Shown piece by piece: positions 7,735 to 11,847 of a stretch of 11,847 bases of DNA. The notes under the pieces are model-generated. The model saw only the letters and a program-made list of their open reading frames with translations, ran no database searches and was not told the origin of the DNA. The position numbers and the translations under genes are program-made. The stretch is from Treponema sp. (GTDB lineage Bacteria > Spirochaetota > Spirochaetia > Treponematales > Treponemataceae): NCBI GenBank assembly GCA_023231445.1, contig JALNVF010000102.1, forward strand, positions 1-11,847. The letters are read 5' to 3'. Positions within the stretch are counted from its first letter, which is position 1, and each line of letters opens with the position of its first letter.

Positions 7735-7743
7735 CTCCTCCCT
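7735..7743 (-). promoter_or_regulatory. Strong Shine-Dalgarno deciding the phnM start
   Basis: On the minus strand this reads AGGGAGGAG, with the GGAGG core five bases before ATG 7731. It is the strongest ribosome site in the cluster and lies in the short phnK-phnM gap. It rejects the longer in-frame start at 7764. Confidence 0.75.
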
Positions 7744-7744
7744 G

Positions 7745-8590
7745 TTATAAAAGCGAATAGACAAGCTGCTGTGTATATTCGTGCTGCGGATCTTCCATAA
7801 TCTGATCGGTCAATCCCGCTTCTATAATACGGCCGTTAAGCATGACAATAGTCCGCTCGGCAAGCATTCTGATAACGCCCAGATCGTGGGAAACGACTAT
7901 CATGGTGATATGCAGTTCCCGCTGCAGTTTTTTTATTAAATCGAGCACATTTGCCTGAACCGAAAGATCAAGCCCGGTCGTTACTTCGTCAAGAAGCAGG
8001 ACAGGCGGTTTTGTAGAGAGAGCTTTCGCGATCTGAACGCGCTGCTGCATACCGCCTGAAAAATTGACGGGAGCTTCCTTTGCGCGGAACAGCGGGATAT
8101 TCACGCAGGTAAGCAGTTCTTCTGCACGTTCTTTCATTGGCTGCACATCGCGGTCGCCGGCGGCAATCAACCGCTCCGCAATATTGCTCATCGAGGAAAA
8201 TTCCATTTTAAGGCCGAGCATCGGGTTCTGATACACACGCCCCATCAGTGTATTTCTGATGAACCGTTTCTGCCGCGAACTTTCTTCAAAGATATTCGAC
8301 ATTCCTTTGTGATAGTCGCGGATGGTACAGGTACCGTCCGTTACGTCTTCGTCAAAATAGAGGCAGTTCATAATAGTGGACTTGCCGCTGCCGCTTTCCC
8401 CCACAACGCCGAGGATTTCGCCTTCGTATACTTCAAAACTTACGTCCTGGCACGCGTACACAGTACCGCATCTGGGACAGTAATTTTTTTCGAGTTTTTC
8501 CGGATTGCGGCCGCGGCAGTATTCACAACCGTCTCCGAACTGTTTCGTCAGATTCTGTACTTTAAGCCACGGTTCCGATATATCAGTCAT
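7745..8590 (-). CDS. phnK: C-P lyase complex ABC-type ATPase PhnK with a four-cysteine insert
   Basis: This 281-residue protein is longer than E. coli PhnK (252). It has Walker A GESGSGKST (64-72), Q-loop RVYQNPMLGLKMEFSSMSNIAERL (118-141, the PhnK-typical glutamine region), signature FSGGMQQR (177-184), Walker B LLLDEVTTGLD (198-208) and switch histidine 235 in VVSHDLGV. The 'DEP' proline is valine here (V203). Between the first strand and the second lies an extra segment with C22-x2-C25 and C38-x2-C41, plus C47, resembling a zinc ribbon. E. coli PhnK lacks it. In the C-P lyase complex PhnK binds as a dimer on PhnJ, so the insert may touch PhnJ or the iron-sulfur site (inference). It overlaps phnJ by eight bases, with GGGAG seven bases before its ATG. 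Confidence 0.93.
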   Translation of the reverse strand: MTDISEPWLKVQNLTKQFGDGCEYCRGRNPEKLEKNYCPRCGTVYACQDVSFEVYEGEILGVVGESGSGKSTIMNCLYFDEDVTDGTCTIRDYHKGMSNIFEESSRQKRFIRNTLMGRVYQNPMLGLKMEFSSMSNIAERLIAAGDRDVQPMKERAEELLTCVNIPLFRAKEAPVNFSGGMQQRVQIAKALSTKPPVLLLDEVTTGLDLSVQANVLDLIKKLQRELHITMIVVSHDLGVIRMLAERTIVMLNGRIIEAGLTDQIMEDPQHEYTQQLVYSLL

Positions 8591-9431
8591 TCTGCAGCTC
8601 CCTGTTCATCCGCTTAAGGCAGTAACCGGTGTCGTTGCACTGGTAGTATGTTAAGCCTGTTTTCTCGTCTATAAGTTCATCCATATATACTCCGGTCGCT
8701 CCGCAGAGCCGGCATTTTCTGTTTTTGAATTTCTCTACTTCAAACGGATAATCATTGAATGCCAGTGATTTTACGTTCGTGTACGGCGGCACTGCATAGA
8801 TTTTCTTTTCACGGCCGGCACCGAAAAGTGTCAGATTTTCTGCCTTGTTCAGTTTTTCGTTATCGAATTTTGGGATGGGACTGGGTGCCATAACATAGTG
8901 TCCTTCCACTTCAACAGGATGATCTGCACCCGTCGTCATCCTGCCGTAATTCATAATCTGTTCAAACAGCAGGAGCCACACGCCGCTGTATTCGCAGTCG
9001 GCATGCAGGCGTTTCGTACTGTATTCACTCGGTTCTACAAGCCGCAGTGGTTCGGGAAGCGGTACCTGCAGAACAAGTATCTGTCCGCCGGTAAGTTTTT
9101 CTTCCGGAATACGGTGCCTGCTCTGAATAAGCGTCGCCTTCTGTGTATCAGTCGTTTGTTCAACGCCCGTCGTTGAACAGATAAGATTCTTCATGCTCAC
9201 TGCATTCACCGATTCGTCCGATCCCTGATCTATTACTTTTACTATGTCATCCGTACCTATAAGAGACAGTGTCAGCTGCAGGCCGCCGGTACCCCAGCCG
9301 CGGGCTATCGGCATTTCTCTGGAAGCAAACGGAACCTGGTATCCCGGAACGGCAATTGCCTTGAGCGTTGCCCTGCGTATTTCCCGTTTGGACCCTTCGT
9401 CAAGAAAGGCAAAATTATAGTCACTCGTCAT
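8583..9431 (-). CDS. phnJ: Carbon-phosphorus lyase PhnJ (radical SAM)
   Basis: This is the catalytic C-P bond-cleaving enzyme, converting ribose-1-alkylphosphonate-5-phosphate to the alkane and 5-phosphoribosyl-1,2-cyclic phosphate. At 282 residues it is the family length. The whole of the diagnostic motif is present: C240-x2-C243-x21-C265-x5-C271, of which three bind the 4Fe-4S cluster and the last corresponds to the thiyl-radical cysteine of E. coli PhnJ (C272). The glycyl-radical site is G30 in IAVPGYQVPF, equivalent to E. coli G32. PSPIPKFDN and FGAGREKKIYAVPPYT are also strongly conserved. The enzyme should be functional as far as sequence can show. The start overlaps phnI by 11 bases, with a GGAGG ten bases upstream. 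Confidence 0.97.
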   Translation of the reverse strand: MTSDYNFAFLDEGSKREIRRATLKAIAVPGYQVPFASREMPIARGWGTGGLQLTLSLIGTDDIVKVIDQGSDESVNAVSMKNLICSTTGVEQTTDTQKATLIQSRHRIPEEKLTGGQILVLQVPLPEPLRLVEPSEYSTKRLHADCEYSGVWLLLFEQIMNYGRMTTGADHPVEVEGHYVMAPSPIPKFDNEKLNKAENLTLFGAGREKKIYAVPPYTNVKSLAFNDYPFEVEKFKNRKCRLCGATGVYMDELIDEKTGLTYYQCNDTGYCLKRMNRELQND

Positions 9432-10548
9432 CTTTTTCCGTCCTCCGGTGAGTACTTCTGGCAGCTTTTACACATGACTGGAATGTCACATAATGGGGTA
9501 GTTTCAAATGCGAAATAAAACCTGCCGATTCCATCGCATCAATGGACATAAGGACAAACTCCTCGTCGTTTACCGGCTGTTTTCCTTTGTTCTCCAGACA
9601 GTAATCAAGAATCCCCATGGCAATCGCCTTTGATTCGTTCTGTCCGTAGCACAGTCCGTAACCGATCTGAAACCTGATCGTCTGCGTTCCGTCGTTTTCT
9701 TTATAGTTCTGCGGAATAATAGTTTCCGCTTCCGTAACTTCCACTGATCCGATATAGTACGAATCTTCTTCCGGTGACAGAGACTCCGTCTCAGAATCAC
9801 CGAGCGGATTGGGAACCGTAACAGGCAGAAAGCCTGTGCGCATTTCTGCAACAGTCGGATGTTCCATTCCCGATGTACGCAGGAAGGAATACGCGAGCGA
9901 CGTAACGGCTCCGGTCTGCCCGCGCGTAAGACACTGCAGGCGTTCGCTGCGGCTTGCCGGAAACTGCATGATTTCACGGGTAATGTCGTCCGGGTCTTTG
10001 TCAGACTTTTCATAGTCCTTAATAAGATTGTCTTTCCGCAGATAGTCGACAACGTGCGGCAGTTGTTCCGTCCTGCCTTCGCGCTGCAGTGCGTCCGTTT
10101 CTTTCACATATGTGTCAAACCAGATACGAAGATCTGTATCGGTTTCGTTTTCAAGATCAAAATCAAGCAGACGGTGGGTATAATCATATGTTGCGCCAAG
10201 TATCTGTCCGCCTGGAATGTCCTTAAAACTTGCTGATATTCGTCGTTCAACGCGCATTGTCTGTGTTTCAAGAATGTCGGAATAATATTTCCGCTGCAGT
10301 GTCGAACGGTATGCACGGAGCAGGAAGACACTTTCTTCGCAGTTCCCTTCCGCCTGTTTTACGGCAAGCGCTGCCAGTTCCGGTGCATACAGGCTGCCTT
10401 CACTCATTATCTGATCAAGCAGACCGCGCATTGCCCCCTGAATCGTATCCACACAGGCGGATCTGCCGCATGCGGCCCGTCTGCTTTTTAAAAGCCGGAT
10501 CGATTCTTCGATCGCTTTTGTTCCGCCTTTTACTGCTACGTATCCCAT
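9421..10548 (-). CDS. phnI: C-P lyase core subunit PhnI (ribosylation of phosphonate)
   Basis: This 375-residue protein (E. coli 354) opens with the family signature MGYVAVKGGTKAIEESI. Other landmarks are MSEGSLYAPELAALAVKQAEG (48-68), VFLLRAYRSTL, RRISASFKDIPGGQILGATYDYTHRLLDF (102-130), RLQCLTRGQTG and DEEFVLMSIDAMESAGFISHLKLPHYVTFQ (328-357). H347 and H352 in HLKLPH match the zinc-binding pair of E. coli PhnI. With PhnG, PhnH and PhnL it displaces adenine from ATP by phosphonate; alone it acts as a purine nucleosidase. The ATG shares one base with the phnH stop (TAATG), with GGAG ten bases before it. The extra length is mostly in the acidic segment at about 245-285. Confidence 0.96.
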   Translation of the reverse strand: MGYVAVKGGTKAIEESIRLLKSRRAACGRSACVDTIQGAMRGLLDQIMSEGSLYAPELAALAVKQAEGNCEESVFLLRAYRSTLQRKYYSDILETQTMRVERRISASFKDIPGGQILGATYDYTHRLLDFDLENETDTDLRIWFDTYVKETDALQREGRTEQLPHVVDYLRKDNLIKDYEKSDKDPDDITREIMQFPASRSERLQCLTRGQTGAVTSLAYSFLRTSGMEHPTVAEMRTGFLPVTVPNPLGDSETESLSPEEDSYYIGSVEVTEAETIIPQNYKENDGTQTIRFQIGYGLCYGQNESKAIAMGILDYCLENKGKQPVNDEEFVLMSIDAMESAGFISHLKLPHYVTFQSCVKAARSTHRRTEKDDE

Positions 10549-11159
10549 TATGAGTGTTCTCCTGCCGTCTTCGTTGTACGGGGAAGTGCGGCAATCCGGC
10601 CTTTCGCATCAAGCAGAATGATATCTATGCCCAGGGGAAAATCCCTGTTCTTTTCCCGCCGCAGATTCCATAACCATGCCGGACAGGTCGACTTTAAAAC
10701 CTCAGTATCTTTAATTCCCGGTCCGGAAAGTGTGATACATTTCCCCGAATATAAATCGTCCGTCTCAAAAATAACAGTCGCCGCTTTCTGGGGATCAATA
10801 AGACTGCCTGTTTTTGCATAGTGCAGACATTGTTCTGCTTCTTCTGCAGCTGTATTGCGGCAGATAAAAATGTAGTCGGCATCGTTTCCCGTACGACGGG
10901 AATACGTTAATTCAACAAGTGTGCTGCGTTCATCGGCCGGTGCCCCCACAATTTCGTGTGTTACTTCACGGTCAAGCAGGAGCAGTGCTATTGAAAGCAG
11001 CGGTTTATCAAGTTCCGAATCGAATTCAAAATCGAGGTTGTCGTCCGTCGGAAATTCTTCAACACTTCCCGGATGGGAATAACACTTTATAAGTTTGCGG
11101 TATAACTGCTGAATGTACTGAACCCGTTTCTGTATTTCTGCCATTTCTGCAATCCTCAT
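10548..11159 (-). CDS. phnH: C-P lyase core subunit PhnH
   Basis: This 203-residue protein belongs to the PhnG2H2I2J2 core complex, in which PhnH is a structural partner needed for ribosylation by PhnI. Recognised segments are QQLYRKLIKCYSHPGS near the N-terminus (E. coli has FRRLLKAMSEPG), LALLLLDREV-like core strands, TLSGPGIKDTE (matching LTGAGIAEE) and the strongly conserved FPLGIDIILLDAKGRIAALPRTTK near the C-terminus. The first ATG (11159) overlaps the phnG stop as ATGA. A second ATG at 11144 has GAGG nine bases before it and might be the real start, shortening the protein to 198 residues. Confidence 0.93.
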   Translation of the reverse strand: MRIAEMAEIQKRVQYIQQLYRKLIKCYSHPGSVEEFPTDDNLDFEFDSELDKPLLSIALLLLDREVTHEIVGAPADERSTLVELTYSRRTGNDADYIFICRNTAAEEAEQCLHYAKTGSLIDPQKAATVIFETDDLYSGKCITLSGPGIKDTEVLKSTCPAWLWNLRREKNRDFPLGIDIILLDAKGRIAALPRTTKTAGEHS

Positions 11160-11584
11160 ACGTCAAGATTCATCGTACTGAAATCGACTTTTGTGGAAAG
11201 AATACGGTTACGTTCTTTCTGCCGTTCAATTTCAAGCGCCCTGCCGCTCTGCTCAAGGAGTTCGTCAAAACCGGTACATTCGGGAATATGTGCATTGTAT
11301 GCCGCGTCAATGACTGCCAGATCGTATGCAGCAGTCTTGTCCTGTCCTTTTACGATTCCTATACCAGTTTTTCCCTGCAGCGAAACTCTGCAGTCAGTAA
11401 CAAGAATTTCACCGAGATAAAATAAACCGTTTTTGCCGTTTTCCCGGCATTTAGCCATGACAAGCGCTTTTTCGGGTTCTTCTATAATGGAAACCTCATA
11501 TACGGAATTAATAATTCTGCATATTTCCCGTGCAGTTTCCTTATTTCCTTCAACGAGAATTTCTGTTCTCTGCCGTCTGTTCAT
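11156..11584 (-). CDS. phnG: C-P lyase core subunit PhnG
   Basis: From ATG 11584 the protein has 142 residues (E. coli 150). Family landmarks are FYLGEILVTDCRVSLQGKTGIGIVKGQDKTAAYDLAVIDA (55-94), matching the GDATLTRAAVRL...G..V.GRDK..AE..A.IDA stretch of E. coli PhnG, and the C-terminal KVDFSTMN. PhnG forms the core with PhnH, PhnI and PhnJ and is needed to couple phosphonate to ribose. A start at 11605 would add seven residues, but AGGGAGA (11589-11595) lies four bases before 11584 and the longer reading would fall in the likely -10 region. It is the first gene of the operon. Confidence 0.93.
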   Translation of the reverse strand: MNRRQRTEILVEGNKETAREICRIINSVYEVSIIEEPEKALVMAKCRENGKNGLFYLGEILVTDCRVSLQGKTGIGIVKGQDKTAAYDLAVIDAAYNAHIPECTGFDELLEQSGRALEIERQKERNRILSTKVDFSTMNLDV

Positions 11585-11588
11585 TATT

Positions 11589-11595
11589 TCTCCCT
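11589..11595 (-). promoter_or_regulatory. Shine-Dalgarno deciding the phnG start
   Basis: On the minus strand this reads AGGGAGA followed by AATA and ATG 11584. It supports the shorter phnG start over 11605. Confidence 0.7.
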
Positions 11596-11602
11596 GCTGA
11601 AT

Positions 11603-11631
11603 CATTTATGTAAAACGTAACTTGTTGACAA
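11603..11631 (-). promoter_or_regulatory. Candidate promoter of the phn operon
   Basis: The minus strand has TTGTCA (11631-11626, five of six to the -35 consensus). Seventeen bases later comes TAAATG (11608-11603), a poor -10; CATAAA at 11610-11605 with a 15-base spacer is another reading. If correct, transcription would start only a few bases before the ribosome site. The -35 lies inside the palindrome at 11619-11634, as expected for a repressed promoter. The -10 is weak, so this is tentative. Confidence 0.35.
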
Positions 11632-11634
11632 GTT
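11619..11634. promoter_or_regulatory. Perfect 7+7 base palindrome, candidate PhnF (GntR) operator
   Basis: AACTTGT-TG-ACAAGTT has perfect seven-base arms around a two-base centre. The GT..AC core is the kind of site GntR-family dimers bind. It lies 35 bases before phnG, overlapping the candidate -35, the only such palindrome I see in the control region. Binding by the PhnF of this cluster is inference. Confidence 0.5.
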
Positions 11635-11645
11635 TGAGAGAATAC

Positions 11646-11677
11646 AAACGGAAAGATTTAACCGTTTTTTATTTTTT
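11646..11677 (+). terminator. Weak hairpin followed by T-rich tract
   Basis: AAACGG (11646-11651) pairs with CCGTTT (11662-11667) across a ten-base loop, and TTTATTTTTT follows on the plus strand. It resembles a short intrinsic terminator pointing away from phnG. No plus-strand gene ends here, and the stem is only six pairs with half A-T. It may instead be chance in an AT-rich region. Confidence 0.2.
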
Positions 11678-11723
11678 GAGATGTTTTTCTAACAGATTCT
11701 GAACGAAACCCCTGAAATACAGA

Positions 11724-11847
11724 CTACAGAATTTTTTTTATGGAAAAACTGCTGCCTTTTGCCATTTTGACTGTCTTTTTAATCCGGGCCAGCTCTTCCG
11801 ACAACAGACTGCTGTCGGAATAATAATGGGCAGTATCGTATATTCCG
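11724..11847 (-). CDS. C-terminal fragment of an unidentified protein (5' end outside window)
   Basis: The minus strand is open from the window edge (first full codon at 11846) for 40 codons to TAG at 11726-11724. The translation starts GIYDTAHYYSDSSLLSEELA, continues with a basic amphipathic stretch and ends FSIKKIL. Its composition and periodicity look like real protein rather than random sequence. I do not recognise the family. It points the same way as phnG and ends 139 bases before the phnG start, with no obvious terminator between. Confidence 0.5.
   Translation of the reverse strand, partial: GIYDTAHYYSDSSLLSEELARIKKTVKMAKGSSFSIKKIL

Noticed and set aside
7732..7764. Longer phnM start overlapping phnK
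   Set aside because: The very strong AGGGAGGAG lies downstream of it, just before ATG 7731, and the added residues do not resemble PhnM N-termini.
11625..11630. Perfect TTGACA on the plus strand as a -35 element
   Set aside because: No -10-like hexamer lies 15-19 bases downstream on that strand. The match is a by-product of the palindrome.
11796..11820. Inverted repeat TTCCGACA-(9)-TGTCGGAA
   Set aside because: It is a perfect eight-base stem, but neither strand has a following T-run and it lies inside the probable coding tail at 11724-11847. It is better explained as coding sequence.
1..11847. tRNA, rRNA, CRISPR, insertion sequence or integration site
   Set aside because: No cloverleaf-like sequence, direct repeat array, transposase frame or terminal inverted repeats were seen. 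The window is almost fully occupied by coding sequence.

Overview
The window holds an apparently complete C-P lyase (phosphonate degradation) operon. It lies on the minus strand and runs from phnG near the right edge down to phnF near base 800. The order of transcription is phnG-phnH-phnI-phnJ-phnK-phnM-phnL-[PHP phosphoesterase]-phnD-phnC-phnE-phnE-phnF. Most genes are packed with 1-17 base overlaps or gaps of 11-14 bases, and most have purine-rich Shine-Dalgarno sites (AGGGAG, GGAGG or AAGGAT type). This suggests one translationally coupled transcript. The organism is not identifiable from this alone. Base composition looks mid-40s % GC by eye, and the protein style suggests an anaerobe such as a Treponema-like spirochaete or a clostridial relative. 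That is inference only.

Layout. Bases 1-810 (+) carry the 3' part of a flavodoxin-fold NAD(P)H/FMN oxidoreductase whose start is outside the window; it converges on phnF with an 11-base tail overlap. Bases 800-1513 (-) are a GntR/UTRA regulator (phnF-like). Bases 1582-4966 (-) are the phosphonate ABC importer: two PhnE permeases, the PhnC ATPase and the PhnD lipoprotein. Bases 4963-5820 (-) are a PHP-family phosphoesterase. Bases 5804-11584 (-) are the catalytic genes phnL, M, K, J, I, H and G. Bases 11585-11723 are the operon control region, with a perfect 7+7 base palindrome and a weak promoter. Bases 11724-11847 (-) look like the C-terminal end of another gene.

How it works together. PhnD captures phosphonate and PhnC/PhnE/PhnE import it. 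PhnI with PhnG, PhnH and PhnL attaches it to the ribose of ATP. PhnM removes pyrophosphate. The radical-SAM enzyme PhnJ, which has its full four-cysteine motif here, cleaves the C-P bond and leaves 5-phosphoribosyl-1,2-cyclic phosphate. There is no phnP, phnN or phnO in the window. The PHP enzyme embedded between phnL and phnD is the natural candidate to process the cyclic phosphate, as the Eggerthella lenta PHP enzyme PhnPP does, giving ribose-5-phosphate and phosphate directly.

The points most worth a second look are the PHP substitution for PhnP/PhnN, a four-cysteine zinc-ribbon-like insert in PhnK, and a candidate PhnF operator at the head of the operon while phnF itself sits at its tail.
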